Origin: Kineosporiaceae bacterium
Lineage (GTDB): Bacteria; Actinomycetota; Actinomycetes; Actinomycetales; Kineosporiaceae
Length of the DNA stretch: 64,000 nucleotides
Direction of reading: 5' to 3'
Assembly (NCBI GenBank): GCA_016794595.1
Contig: JAEUJN010000082.1
Location: 47,251 to 111,250 of the forward strand
A program made the position numbers and the translations under genes. Numbering within the stretch: the first letter of the stretch is position 1; the number at the start of each line of letters is the position of its first letter. The notes below the pieces were generated by a model. It was not told the origin of the DNA. It did no database searches and was given only the letters and a program-made list of their open reading frames with translations. Below are positions 25,977-34,501 of this stretch, one piece after another.

Positions 25977-27623
25977 ACGGATGCGCGCCACGTCGTCCAG
26001 GCCCAACAGCCCGACCGCAGCCTCGCGCATCTCGACCTTGCGCACCTTGCCGCTGATGGTCATCGGGAAACCCTCGACGAGGTGCACGTACCGAGGGATC
26101 TTGAAGTGTGCCAGCTGCCCGTGGCAGAACTGCCGGATCGCCTCGGCGGTCAGGGGTTCGCGGTCCGGCTTCATCACCACCCAGGCCATCAGCTCCTCGC
26201 CGTAGCGCTCGTCCGGCACCCCGATGACCTGGACGTCGGCGACGTCCGGGTGGGTGTAGAGGAACTCCTCGATCTCGCGCGGGTAGATGTTCTCCCCGCC
26301 GCGGATCACCATGTCCTTGATCCGGCCCGAGATGTTCACGTACCCCTGGTCGTCCATCACGGCGAGATCCCCGGTGTGCATCCAGCCGGCGGCGTCGATC
26401 GCCTCGGCCGTGCGCTCGGGCTCGTCCCAGTAGCCCAGCATGATCGAGTAGCCCCGGGTGCACAGCTCCCCGTGCTCACCACGGGGCAGCTCCCGGCCGG
26501 TCACCGGATCGATGATCTTGACCTCGACGTGCGGCATCACGGTGCCGACGGTCGAGGTCCGGCGGTCGAGGTCGTCGTCGATCCGGGTCATGGTCGAGAC
26601 CGGCGAGGTCTCGGTCATGCCGTAGGCGATCGCCACCTGCTCCATGTGCAGGTCGGCCACCACCCGCTTCATCACCTCGACCGGGCACGGCGAGCCGGCC
26701 ATGATCCCGGTGCGCAGGCTGGTCAGGTCGAAGCTCGCGAAGTCCGGGTGGCCGAGTTCGGCGATGAACATCGTCGGGACGCCGTACAGCGCGGTCGCAC
26801 GCTCGGTCTGGACGGCGCGCAGGGTTGCCTCCGGATCGAAGGACGGCGAGGGGAAGATCACCGCCGCGCCGTGACTGAACGACCCGATCACCCCCATCAC
26901 CATGCCGAAGCAGTGGTACATCGGCACCGGGATGGCGAGCCTGTCCTTCTCGGTGAAACCTATTCTCTCGGTGACGAAGTACCCGTTGTTGAGGATGTTG
27001 TGATGGGAGAGCGTGGCGCCCTTGGGGAAGCCCGTCGTCCCGCTGGTGTACTGGATGTTGATCGCGTCGTCGAAGCTGAGGGTGGCTGCCTGGGCCTCGA
27101 GCCGCTGGTGATCAGCCCGGGACCCGCGGGCCAGCAGCTCGTGCCAGGACGCATCGCCGATGTAGATCACCTCGCCCAGCCGGGGGCAGTCACCGCGCAC
27201 CTGTTCGACCATCGACCGGTAGTCGGAGGTGCGATGGCTGGTGGCACTGACCAGCAGGCGCATACCGGACTGCTCGATCACGTAGCGCAGCTCGTGCGCC
27301 CGGTAGGCGGGGTTGACGTTGACCAGGATCGCCCCGATCTTCGCCGTCGCGTACTGGATGATCACCCACTCCGCGCAGTTGAGGGCCCAGATGCCGACCC
27401 GGTCACCCTGGCCGATGCCCAGCTCGAGCAGGCCGAGGGCGGCCTCGTCGATCTCGACGTCGAGCTCGTTGTAGGTCCAGCGCCGGTTGGTCGCGACGTC
27501 CACCAGGGCCTCGCGGTCACCGAAGCGGGCCACCGTGCGCTCGAGGTTCGCCCCGAGGGTCTGACCGAGCAACGGCCGCTCGGAGGTGCCGGAGGCGTAG
27601 GCGGGCAGCGGCTTGGAGAGCAT
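25968..27623 (-). CDS. AMP-binding acyl-CoA synthetase (medium/long-chain fatty acid)
   Basis: A 551-residue adenylating enzyme that activates a fatty acid with ATP and joins it to CoA. Seen: [18 protein letters not shown] (P-loop-like A3 motif, near 190-207), YGMTETSP (A5), [33 protein letters not shown] (A7-A8) and the C-terminal catalytic Lys in [10 protein letters not shown] (Lys526, A10). The overall sequence fits the FadD/FadK-like group. The ATG at 27623 has GGAGG 6 nt upstream. Transcribed alone on the minus strand. Confidence 0.93.
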   Translation of the reverse strand: MLSKPLPAYASGTSERPLLGQTLGANLERTVARFGDREALVDVATNRRWTYNELDVEIDEAALGLLELGIGQGDRVGIWALNCAEWVIIQYATAKIGAILVNVNPAYRAHELRYVIEQSGMRLLVSATSHRTSDYRSMVEQVRGDCPRLGEVIYIGDASWHELLARGSRADHQRLEAQAATLSFDDAINIQYTSGTTGFPKGATLSHHNILNNGYFVTERIGFTEKDRLAIPVPMYHCFGMVMGVIGSFSHGAAVIFPSPSFDPEATLRAVQTERATALYGVPTMFIAELGHPDFASFDLTSLRTGIMAGSPCPVEVMKRVVADLHMEQVAIAYGMTETSPVSTMTRIDDDLDRRTSTVGTVMPHVEVKIIDPVTGRELPRGEHGELCTRGYSIMLGYWDEPERTAEAIDAAGWMHTGDLAVMDDQGYVNISGRIKDMVIRGGENIYPREIEEFLYTHPDVADVQVIGVPDERYGEELMAWVVMKPDREPLTAEAIRQFCHGQLAHFKIPRYVHLVEGFPMTISGKVRKVEMREAAVGLLGLDDVARIRHA

Positions 27624-27754
27624 GGGGGCCTCCGGCGGATCGGCGGTGGTCTCCTGCCCATCCTCGCGGCGAGTGGGCCCGGCCACCAGAGATGGTGGGC
27701 CTCGGTGGCAGCGGTCCTGGAGGCACGTGGCCCAGGGGATGGTGGCCCCGGGGG

Positions 27755-27883
27755 TCAGGCCGAGGGCCGGCCCTGGCGCCCGTTGAGTCGGACGAGCAGG
27801 TACACCCCGGCGATCACCGGGCCGAAGATGCCTGCCACGGCCACCCCGAGCAGCCATTCGGCCGCGTGCGGCAGGATGCTCAC
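27755..27883 (-). CDS. Small membrane protein (42 residues), last gene of the PadR-HAAS operon
   Basis: A 42-residue protein starting on GTG whose first bases overlap the stop of the HAAS gene (GTGA), with GGGGAGG a few bases upstream. It has a single hydrophobic stretch ([21 protein letters not shown], residues 11-31) flanked by a Trp at the start and RLNGRQGR at the end, so it is predicted N-out, C-in. No family recognised. The tight coupling argues it is a real gene working with the HAAS membrane protein. Confidence 0.6.
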   Translation of the reverse strand: MSILPHAAEWLLGVAVAGIFGPVIAGVYLLVRLNGRQGRPSA

Positions 27884-28647
27884 GGGGCCACCTCCCCACT
27901 CTGCGCAGGATCGGACGGATCGGCCGGGGCAGAGGAGTCGACCGGGTCGACCGGCTCCGGAGGCCCGAACGGCTCCGCCGGTTGCTCGACGACCACGGGC
28001 TCGACGACCGAGGACGACTCGCTGCGCACCGCGAAGAGGAACCCGGCGGCCAGCACCATGACCAGCGGGGCCAGCGCCGTCCAGGCCGTGGCGATGACCT
28101 TCTCCCGCCGGGTCCAGCGGGTCGAGACCCAGGCGCAGACCAGGCCGACGATCGGGCCGACCACGGGCACCACGAACATCCCGACGGTGAGTCCCAGGAC
28201 GGCGAAGATCTCGACCGGACCCCAGACGGACTCCGCCCGGCCGGGCCCGGAAAACGGTGCTGCGCCTGCCCCGGGAACGGAACCGGGAATGGCACCGGGG
28301 ACCGGCCCGGGAATCGGGCCCGGGATCGTCCCGGGGATCGGCAGCGCCGACGAACCGACCCCGGCCACGCCCGGCGTCCCCGCGAGGATGCCACCGGCCG
28401 GTGCGACTCCCCCGTTCGCGGCCGGATCCTCCCGTTCGGCGGCGACGATCTCCTCGGGTGAACCCAGCCGGTCGAGGACGCCGCGGACCGCCGGCTCGTC
28501 GTCCCCGGCGGCCAGCAGCGCGTCGGCGACGTGGCCGCGGATCTCCTCGACGAGCTCCCCGCGCCGTCCCGCGGGTAACCCGGCGGCCGCTTCGTCCAGC
28601 CGCCGCAGGTAGTCCGCGACGAGTGGGTGGTCCGATGTCACAGGCAT
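27880..28647 (-). CDS. HAAS (DUF1700) domain membrane protein
   Basis: A 255-residue protein. The N-terminal HAAS domain ([38 protein letters not shown], residues 7-45) is a helical module that normally follows a PadR regulator and is thought to couple it to the membrane. A Pro-Gly repeat ([20 protein letters not shown]) links it to three hydrophobic segments (about 145-170, 185-205 plus a weaker one). The C-terminus is Pro/Val/Asp-rich. The start overlaps the PadR stop (ATGA), so regulator and membrane protein are co-translated. Confidence 0.75.
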   Translation of the reverse strand: MPVTSDHPLVADYLRRLDEAAAGLPAGRRGELVEEIRGHVADALLAAGDDEPAVRGVLDRLGSPEEIVAAEREDPAANGGVAPAGGILAGTPGVAGVGSSALPIPGTIPGPIPGPVPGAIPGSVPGAGAAPFSGPGRAESVWGPVEIFAVLGLTVGMFVVPVVGPIVGLVCAWVSTRWTRREKVIATAWTALAPLVMVLAAGFLFAVRSESSSVVEPVVVEQPAEPFGPPEPVDPVDSSAPADPSDPAQSGEVAP

Positions 28648-29054
28648 CAGTGTCTCCTCTCCGCCACGGTGGCGGGTGCGAGGGGGATCTCGGCCGGCCG
28701 GGGCTCGGATCGCCCCGAGCCCGATCCGAGCACCCGGTCGACCGAGTCGCGGAACCGGCGCCAGTCCTGCAGGAAGCGGTCCAGCGCCGTGCGGCCGTCA
28801 CCGGTGAGCGCGTAGTAGCGCCGCGGGGGTCCGGCGTCCGAGGGCTGCCAGGTGGTGACGACCAGCCCTTCCTTGCGCAGCCGGGACAGCAGCGGATAGA
28901 TCGTGCCCTCGCTGGTCAGCAGACCGTCGGCCTCGCTGAGCTCGCGCACGATGTCGAAGCCGTACCGGGGTTCCTCGCGCAGCAGGGCGAGTACGCAGGA
29001 CTCCAGGACGCCGCGGCGCAACTGGGTCAGGACTCGTGCCTCGCCCAGTTCCAT
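28647..29054 (-). CDS. PadR-family transcriptional regulator
   Basis: A 135-residue winged-helix regulator of the PadR/Ptr type. Seen: LRRGVLESCVLALLREEPRYGFDIVRELSE, then GTIYPLLSRLRKEGLVVTTW with the recognition helix, followed by a wing and C-terminal coiled segment. It heads the PadR-HAAS-42-aa operon. PadR/HAAS pairs control envelope or multidrug genes in other bacteria; here the target is unknown and autoregulation is likely. Confidence 0.88.
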   Translation of the reverse strand: MELGEARVLTQLRRGVLESCVLALLREEPRYGFDIVRELSEADGLLTSEGTIYPLLSRLRKEGLVVTTWQPSDAGPPRRYYALTGDGRTALDRFLQDWRRFRDSVDRVLGSGSGRSEPRPAEIPLAPATVAERRH

Positions 29055-29125
29055 GCCTCACAAGGTAGTGGCACATCAGCGGGCATCGCAAGCGATCGCG
29101 ATCAGCGCTCGGCCCGCCGCGAGGG

Positions 29126-30061
29126 TCAGGCCGGCAACCGGATCAGGAACGACAGCGAGCCGTCGGTCAAGGCCATCAGGGTGGCGATGGTGAGCATCAC
29201 CCGGGCGTGGATGAACCGCTCACGGTCCAGCTGGTGCGAGGGCAGGGGGAAGAGCATCTCGGCGAGCTGACGCGAGCGCCACAGGTCGTAGCCGAAGGCC
29301 TGGGCACCGTCGTGGGCGGCGGCGAACCGGTTGGACGACAGGGTGGTCCCGGGCACCAGGTTGACCACCACCAGTGCCTCCTGGTGGTGCCCCTGGAGCA
29401 CCGAGATGCTGTTCGGGGCCTTGCGCTCGAGCAGGTCGAGGATGTCCCCGCGGCCGGCGAAATAGCCCTCGGAGCGGCTGCGCAGCACGAGTCCGGCTCC
29501 GAGGACCCGCAGGTAGTGGTCCCGGTTGAAGTCGGCGTCGAGGATGCTGCGCACCAGGCGCTTGTGGTCCTCGACCAGGGTCGGGTCGATCATGCAGTCC
29601 AGCACCTGGTGCAGACCGTCGATGGCACCGCACCCCACATCGTCACTGTGGTCGCGGTTGTCCCGGTGGCCGCCGGGCGAGAGGCCCAGCCGCAGGTAGG
29701 ACTCGATCATCATCTCGGCATCGCCGGTGAACGTGCCCCGGGTCAGGTCGTCCTTGTCCACCCCGAGCCGGTAGGCCAGCGCCGATCCGGGCGCGCCACC
29801 GGGCACCTGGGGGCCGAGCGCCGACTCGTCCAGACCGGGGTCGTGCCGGCCGTCGATGCAGCGGGTCTTGGCCCGGGGCGCCACCGGCACGTAATAGCGG
29901 TCGAGCGTGGCCACGAGCGACCCGTTGCCCAGGTCCACTCCCCTGGCCGACAACCCCCCGGGCCAGCTCTTGTCCGACAGCAGCCCCAGGCTCACGGTCC
30001 GGGCCGTGGCCCCGCCGGCCCCGCCGGTCGATCTCCTCGCCGTCACGGTCCTCGTCCCCAC
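29126..30061 (-). CDS. Cadmium-carbonic-anhydrase (CDCA)-like protein
   Basis: A 311-residue protein of uncertain function. It contains KTRCIDGRHDPG and, further on, LSPGGHRDNRDHSDDVGCGAIDG. The CIDGR...H...GCGAID pattern is that of CDCA-type carbonic anhydrases, where two Cys and one His hold the metal; this is pattern matching only. Between lies GPQVPGGAPGSALAYRLGV. The C-terminal third (VVNLVPGTTLSSNRF to LLIRLPA) is unassigned. The start is uncertain: GTG 30061 has GAGGG 8 nt upstream, but 30076 and 30046 are also in frame. A TACGGT hexamer on the minus strand at 30149-30154 may be the promoter. Confidence 0.5.
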   Translation of the reverse strand: MGTRTVTARRSTGGAGGATARTVSLGLLSDKSWPGGLSARGVDLGNGSLVATLDRYYVPVAPRAKTRCIDGRHDPGLDESALGPQVPGGAPGSALAYRLGVDKDDLTRGTFTGDAEMMIESYLRLGLSPGGHRDNRDHSDDVGCGAIDGLHQVLDCMIDPTLVEDHKRLVRSILDADFNRDHYLRVLGAGLVLRSRSEGYFAGRGDILDLLERKAPNSISVLQGHHQEALVVVNLVPGTTLSSNRFAAAHDGAQAFGYDLWRSRQLAEMLFPLPSHQLDRERFIHARVMLTIATLMALTDGSLSFLIRLPA

Positions 30062-30204
30062 GCTGGTCGCCCTCACATCCACGGCTCGATGCCCGTTCTG
30101 GTCTCCGGGCCGCCCCGGGTCGCGCTCCGGAACCGCACCTCGAACGGCACCGTACCGGCGTTCTCGCTCCCGGCTCGCCCGACCGTCCGCGAAGGGCGTC
30201 CGGC

Positions 30205-31098
30205 TCACCCGCGCAGCGCGTCCAACTCGGCCGCGATCTCCTCGACCATGGACTCCGGCGCGTCGTAGCGCGCCCCGCCGGGCACCGGCCAGTGCACCAC
30301 CACGTCGGTGAAACCCAGCGCGCGTGAACGCCCCACGACGTCCCGGAACTTCTCGACCGAGACCAGCGCGAAGGTCGGCGCGGCGTCCACCGACAGGTAC
30401 CGATCGATGCCGGACGGCGCCCGGCCGGAGGTCGCCAGCACGTCCTCGAACCGCCGGGCCACCTCGGCGACCCCCCGCCACCACACCTCGTCATCGGTCT
30501 CGCCCCGGGCGACGGACGGCGACCCGGTCGTCGCCCAGCCGGCGCCGAATCGCAGGGCCAGGCGCATCATCCGCGGCCCGTTGGCGGCCACCACGAACGG
30601 GATCCTCGGCTGCTGCACACAGCTCAGCGTGGTCTGCGCCTCGGTGGCGCGGTAGTGATGCCCCTGGTAGGTGGTCGACGGCCTGGTGAGCACCGAGTCC
30701 AGCACCTCGACGAACTCCTCCAGCCGTCCGGCCCGCTCGGCAGGCGTCAGCTGCGGATCGCCCAACACGGTGGCGTCCGCCCCGGTGCCACCGGCACCGA
30801 CACCGAGCACGGCCCGCCCACCGCTGATGTCGTCCAGCGCCGCCAGCTCCCGCGCGAAGGCCACCGGGTGTCGGTAGTTGGGCGAGGCCACCCAGGTACC
30901 CAGTGGGATCCGCGAGGTCACGGTGGCAGCCGCGGTCAGCGTGGGAATCGTTGCCCCCCAGGGCATCCCATCGAGGGGATCCCAGGTGAGATGGTCGTAG
31001 GTCCAGGCGTGATCGAAGCCCAGTCGCTCACTGGCCTGCCAGGCCGGTCGCTGATCCCGCCAGCGGTGCAAGGGCAGCACGATGATCCCGATCCGCAC
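30205..31098 (-). CDS. LLM-class F420-dependent oxidoreductase
   Basis: A 297-residue luciferase-like TIM-barrel oxidoreductase. Seen: VRIGIIVLPLHRWRD at the start, LGFDHAWTYDHLTWDPL, and GGRAVLGVGAGG with the typical LGVGAG motif that binds the F420 phosphate. Members transfer hydride with coenzyme F420 to varied substrates. The start is GTG 31098, directly after a leaderless-type promoter; an upstream ATG at 31131 is less likely. Divergent from the helicase-associated gene. Confidence 0.85.
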   Translation of the reverse strand: MRIGIIVLPLHRWRDQRPAWQASERLGFDHAWTYDHLTWDPLDGMPWGATIPTLTAAATVTSRIPLGTWVASPNYRHPVAFARELAALDDISGGRAVLGVGAGGTGADATVLGDPQLTPAERAGRLEEFVEVLDSVLTRPSTTYQGHHYRATEAQTTLSCVQQPRIPFVVAANGPRMMRLALRFGAGWATTGSPSVARGETDDEVWWRGVAEVARRFEDVLATSGRAPSGIDRYLSVDAAPTFALVSVEKFRDVVGRSRALGFTDVVVHWPVPGGARYDAPESMVEEIAAELDALRG

Positions 31099-31104
31099 GA
31101 GGCC

Positions 31105-31110
31105 ACCGTA
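31105..31110 (-). promoter_or_regulatory. Leaderless-type -10 element for the LLM oxidoreductase
   Basis: TACGGT on the minus strand with 6 nt to the GTG at 31098. Confidence 0.35.
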
Positions 31111-31154
31111 GTCGGCGGCAGTCGGCGGCAAAGCACGCAGAGCACCCGGCGGCG

Positions 31155-31160
31155 TAGCGT
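31155..31160 (+). promoter_or_regulatory. Leaderless-type -10 element for the helicase-associated gene
   Basis: TAGCGT with 6 nt (ggggcg) before the ATG at 31167. Confidence 0.4.
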
Positions 31161-31166
31161 GGGGCG

Positions 31167-33548
31167 ATGCCCCCTCCCGGCGCCGTCCCCGGCCACGCGC
31201 CCCCGCGCAGTCTGGCCGCGGCCCTGCGCACCTGGAGCGAGGAGGCGCTGACCGACCTCTTGCAGGAGCGGCCCGATCTGGCGGTGCCCCTGCCGCACGA
31301 CCTGGCCGCGCTGGCCCACCGGGCCACCCTGCGGCCGAGCGTCCACCTGGCGGTGGACAGCCTGGACCTGCCCACGCTGCAGGTACTCGAGGTGCTCGTC
31401 GCCCTGAGCGAGTCCTCGGGGCCGGTCTCGCTGGACCAGGTCGGCGCCGCCTGGGGCGGGGATGCCAGGCCGGCGGTCGACCGGTTGCGTGCCCTGGCCC
31501 TGGCCTGGGGCACGGATGATCAACTCACTCCGGTGCGCCGTGCCGGGGAGTGCCTGGGCCCCCACCCCGCCGGGCTCGGCCCGCCGTCCGGCCTGGACGC
31601 CGCCACGATCCGCGACCTGCTCACCCACGCCCCGGACGCCGCCCGCGCCGTGCTCGACAAGCTGGCCTGGGACGGCCCGCTGGGGCAGGTGACCCACGCC
31701 GACCGGCGCCCGGACCCGGACAGCACAGCGCCGCTGGACTGGCTGCTGGCCCGGGGACTGCTGACCGCGACCGGGGCTGACGAGGTGGTCCTGCCCCGCG
31801 AGGTGGCCCTGGTCCTGCGCGCCGGGCGCACCCACCGCGACCCGGCACTCACGCCGCCGACCCCTGCCCCACGGCCGGCACCTCAGGCGGACACCCATGC
31901 CGCCGGGGCCGCTGCCGAGGCGGTTCGCCTGGTCGCGGCCCTGGCCCAGTTGTGGGAGGCCACTCCCCCCGCCGTGCTGCGCTCGGGAGGGCTGGGCGTA
32001 CGCGAGCTCCGGCGGACGGCGCTCGCCCTCGAGGTGGACGAGGCGGTCGCAGCCCGGGTGATCGAGCTGGCCCACGCGGCCGGACTGATCGCCGACGACG
32101 GCGAGCTGGACCCGCACTGGGCCCCCACACCGGACGTCGATGCCTGGCTCGCCCACGACGTGCCCCAGCGCTGGGTGGAGCTGGCCACGGCCTACCTGGC
32201 CAGCCCCCGGTGCCCGCACCTGGTGGGGACGCGGACGGACAAGGGGGTGCGCAACGCCCTCGGGAACGACCTGGCGTGGACCGCGGCCCCGACCGTGCGC
32301 GCCTGGCTGTTGCACACCGTGGCCGCGCTGCGCACCGACAGCACCCCGCGGGGGATCGCCAGGGACGAGATCGTCGGCCTGTTCGTCTGGACGGCCCCCC
32401 GGCGGGCCACCCCCGTGCGGCGCGCCCTGCTGGAGGCCGCTGTCGCCGAGGCGATCTGGTTGGGACTGCTGGGCACCGAGATCCCCGACGTAATCGCCGT
32501 CCCCTCGTTCACCCTGCCGCTGATCGGGGCAACCGAGGACGGCGAACGCCAGGCCGCCGACCTGCTCGGCCGGGCACTGCCCGCACCCGTGGATCACATC
32601 CTGCTGCAGGCCGACCTCACCGCGATCGCCCCGGGCCCCCTCGACCGGCACGTGGCCCGGGAGCTGGACCTGATCGCGGACGTCGAGAGTCGTGGTGGCG
32701 CAACGGTTCTGCGGTTCACCCCGACCTCGATCCGGCGCGGGCTGGACGCGGGTCGTACCGGGGACGACATTCTGGCCTGGCTGGAGCAGCACTCCAGAAC
32801 CCCTGTGCCGCAACCCCTTGCGTACCTGATCGGGGACTCCGCCCGCCGGCACGGGCGGGTCCGGGTGGGTACTGCCGCCTCGTTCGTGCGCAGCGACGAC
32901 GAGACCGCGTTGTCCGAGTTGCTGGCCGACCGGCGGGCCGACGGCCTGCAGTTGCGCCGCCTGGCGCCGACCGTGCTGGCCGCCCAGGCCCCTCCGGCCG
33001 CGGTGCTGGAGGTGCTGCGCTCCCTCGGCCTTGCCCCGGCGGCGGAGGCGGTGGACGGCTCGGTGGTGGTCACCGCCCCGCCGGTGCACCGCACCGGACC
33101 GCGACGGCGGCCGGTACGCGCCGCGGCCCGGCCGCCTGCGCCGTCCCGGGCCGCACTGCGCTCGGCCGCGGCCGCCCTCCGGCTGACCGAACTGGCCGCC
33201 CATGACGGCTCGCGGCAGGGGACCACCGACGTGCCACCCAGCCCGCCGGGGCTGCCCCCGACCCCCGCGGACGTCGCGACCGTGCTGATCCAGCTGAGCC
33301 AGGCGGTCGCCCGGCGCAGTCCGGTGTGGGTGGCCTATGTGGACGCCCAGGGGCGGGTGGGTCAGCGGCTCGTGGAACCGATCGAGGTGGCGGCGGGGCG
33401 GCTGCAGGCCTTCGACCGCAGCACGGCGAGGATCCTCACCGTGCCGATCGCCCGGGTCACCCGGGTCACCCCCCTGCCGAGTGGTCAGTTCTCGGGCAAC
33501 TCACCGGGCGTGTCGCCCGAGAACCGTCCACTCGACGGGCCGGATTGA
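31167..33548 (+). CDS. Helicase-associated protein, partner of bacterial XPB
   Basis: A 793-residue protein of the actinobacterial family that accompanies the XPB-type DNA repair helicase (annotated as helicase-associated or XPB/Ssl2-like domain). Seen: LRTWSEEALTDLLQERPDL and DLAALAHRATLRPSVHLAVDSLDLPTLQVLEVL at the N-terminus, and a C-terminal helicase-partner region with QADLTAIAPGPLDRHVARELDLIADVESRGGATVLRFTP followed by a WYL-like tail (RSPVWVAYVDAQGRVGQRLVEPIEVAAGRLQAFDRS). No helicase Walker motifs are present. Its role is presumably regulatory or DNA-binding in repair. Confidence 0.8.
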   Translation: MPPPGAVPGHAPPRSLAAALRTWSEEALTDLLQERPDLAVPLPHDLAALAHRATLRPSVHLAVDSLDLPTLQVLEVLVALSESSGPVSLDQVGAAWGGDARPAVDRLRALALAWGTDDQLTPVRRAGECLGPHPAGLGPPSGLDAATIRDLLTHAPDAARAVLDKLAWDGPLGQVTHADRRPDPDSTAPLDWLLARGLLTATGADEVVLPREVALVLRAGRTHRDPALTPPTPAPRPAPQADTHAAGAAAEAVRLVAALAQLWEATPPAVLRSGGLGVRELRRTALALEVDEAVAARVIELAHAAGLIADDGELDPHWAPTPDVDAWLAHDVPQRWVELATAYLASPRCPHLVGTRTDKGVRNALGNDLAWTAAPTVRAWLLHTVAALRTDSTPRGIARDEIVGLFVWTAPRRATPVRRALLEAAVAEAIWLGLLGTEIPDVIAVPSFTLPLIGATEDGERQAADLLGRALPAPVDHILLQADLTAIAPGPLDRHVARELDLIADVESRGGATVLRFTPTSIRRGLDAGRTGDDILAWLEQHSRTPVPQPLAYLIGDSARRHGRVRVGTAASFVRSDDETALSELLADRRADGLQLRRLAPTVLAAQAPPAAVLEVLRSLGLAPAAEAVDGSVVVTAPPVHRTGPRRRPVRAAARPPAPSRAALRSAAAALRLTELAAHDGSRQGTTDVPPSPPGLPPTPADVATVLIQLSQAVARRSPVWVAYVDAQGRVGQRLVEPIEVAAGRLQAFDRSTARILTVPIARVTRVTPLPSGQFSGNSPGVSPENRPLDGPD
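33478..33534 (+). terminator. Extended hairpin inside the 3' end of the helicase-associated gene
   Basis: CGAGTGG (33478-33484) and GTTCTCGGGC (33488-33497) pair with GCCCGAGAAC (33515-33524) and CCACTCG (33528-33534), separated by a 17-nt loop and small internal mismatches. It is 14 bp before the stop codon and between two convergent genes. Confidence 0.6.
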
Positions 33549-33567
33549 GGCCTGTTCGCCTCCCGGC

Positions 33568-34353
33568 TCACTCGCCCGGCTCGGCGTCGTCCTCGGCGAG
33601 GATGCGGTACATCCGCTTGCGGGCATCGTCCAGGACGGCGCCCGCGGCGGAGGCCTGGGCCTCGGTGCCGTGGCGGGCGACCTGCTCGACGGCGGCACCG
33701 AGTGCGGCCATGCCCGCCATGATCGCCTGCACGCGCCGGGCGGGACCGCCGTCCGCGGCTCGCCAGGGCTCGGCCATCTCCTCGGGGTGCTCGGTGACGT
33801 AGGCCCGGCCTGCCTCGGTGAGGGAGAAGTTGCGCCGCCCCTCGGACTCCTCGGCCACGACGAGTCCCTCGTCCTGCAGTTGGGACAGCACGGGGTAGAT
33901 CGAGCCGGGACTGGGCCGCCAGAGGCCTCCGCTGCGCTCGGCCAGGTCGTTCATGATCGCGTAGCCGTGTCGGGCCCCCTCGGAGAGCAGGGACAGGACG
34001 GCGGCCCGCACGTTGCCGCGCCGACCGCGCCGGCCACCAGGGCCGCGACGTGGCCCGCCACCCCACGGTCCGTGCCCGCGCCCGCGGGCGAACGGGGGCA
34101 CGAAGGGGGGTCCGAAACCACCGGGTCCGAATCCGCCCGGTCCGAACCCGCCGGGTCCGAATCCAGGGTCACCGTGCCCACCGGGACCGGGGTGCGGTCG
34201 AGGTCCAGGGCCGAACTCGGCGCCCTCGGCCCGCGAGCCCGACTCGGAGCCCTCACCAGGGTGGTCGTGGCTCATGAACAGGTGCATACCAGGCCCGGGG
34301 ACATCCGGGCCGGCGAAGCGTCGCCATCGGGGCGACTGGGGGTGTCGTTTCAC
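33568..34353 (-). CDS. PadR-family regulator with a Gly/Pro-rich N-terminal extension
   Basis: A 261-residue regulator. The PadR domain (residues about 110-185: RAAVLSLLSEGARHGYAIMNDLAERSGGLWRPSPGSIYPVLSQLQDEGLV) is preceded by a disordered Gly/Pro/His region with several GFGPGG repeats and an RGPGGRRGRRG basic patch that may add DNA or RNA affinity. GTG start at 34353 with AGGAG 6-7 nt upstream. It sits between the XPB partner and XPB and is divergent from XPB. It probably autoregulates through the palindrome at 34392. Confidence 0.85.
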   Translation of the reverse strand: MKRHPQSPRWRRFAGPDVPGPGMHLFMSHDHPGEGSESGSRAEGAEFGPGPRPHPGPGGHGDPGFGPGGFGPGGFGPGGFGPPFVPPFARGRGHGPWGGGPRRGPGGRRGRRGNVRAAVLSLLSEGARHGYAIMNDLAERSGGLWRPSPGSIYPVLSQLQDEGLVVAEESEGRRNFSLTEAGRAYVTEHPEEMAEPWRAADGGPARRVQAIMAGMAALGAAVEQVARHGTEAQASAAGAVLDDARKRMYRILAEDDAEPGE

Positions 34354-34391
34354 GACACTCTCCTTTCAGCGATGTTCTGTCGATGGCTTGA

Positions 34392-34401
34392 CGATATATC
34401 G
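34392..34401. promoter_or_regulatory. CGATATATCG palindrome, possible PadR operator
   Basis: A perfect 10-bp palindrome 38 bp upstream of the PadR start. It is AT-rich for this genome. Assignment to PadR is inferred from position. Confidence 0.45.
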
Positions 34402-34431
34402 CTACTTTCGAACTCGCCACCTGAACCGCGG

Positions 34432-34478
34432 CGAGAGTGCTGATCCCTCCCAGTAGCTGGGGGCAATCAGCACTCTCG
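34432..34478. promoter_or_regulatory. 13-bp inverted repeat in the PadR-XPB intergenic region
   Basis: CGAGAGTGCTGAT (34432-34444) and ATCAGCACTCTCG (34466-34478) are exact reverse complements, separated by 21 bp. It ends 10 bp before the putative XPB -10 element. The half-sites resemble CIRCE (GAGTGC/GCACTC) but in the opposite order, so it is not CIRCE. It may be an operator for XPB. Confidence 0.55.
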
Positions 34479-34488
34479 GCCGGCCGCC

Positions 34489-34494
34489 TAGAGT
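34489..34494 (+). promoter_or_regulatory. Leaderless-type -10 element for xpb
   Basis: TAGAGT with 7 nt before GTG 34502. It supports 34502 as the start rather than the GTG at 34493, which lies inside the element. Confidence 0.4.
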
Positions 34495-34501
34495 GGGAGG
34501 G

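Noticed and set aside
25974..28061. Long plus-strand open frame opposite the acyl-CoA ligase
   Set aside because: No domain; shadow of the ligase and HAAS genes.
34432..34478. CIRCE heat-shock operator
   Set aside because: The half-site order is reversed relative to CIRCE, and the spacing is 21 bp instead of 9; no HrcA or chaperonin gene is adjacent.
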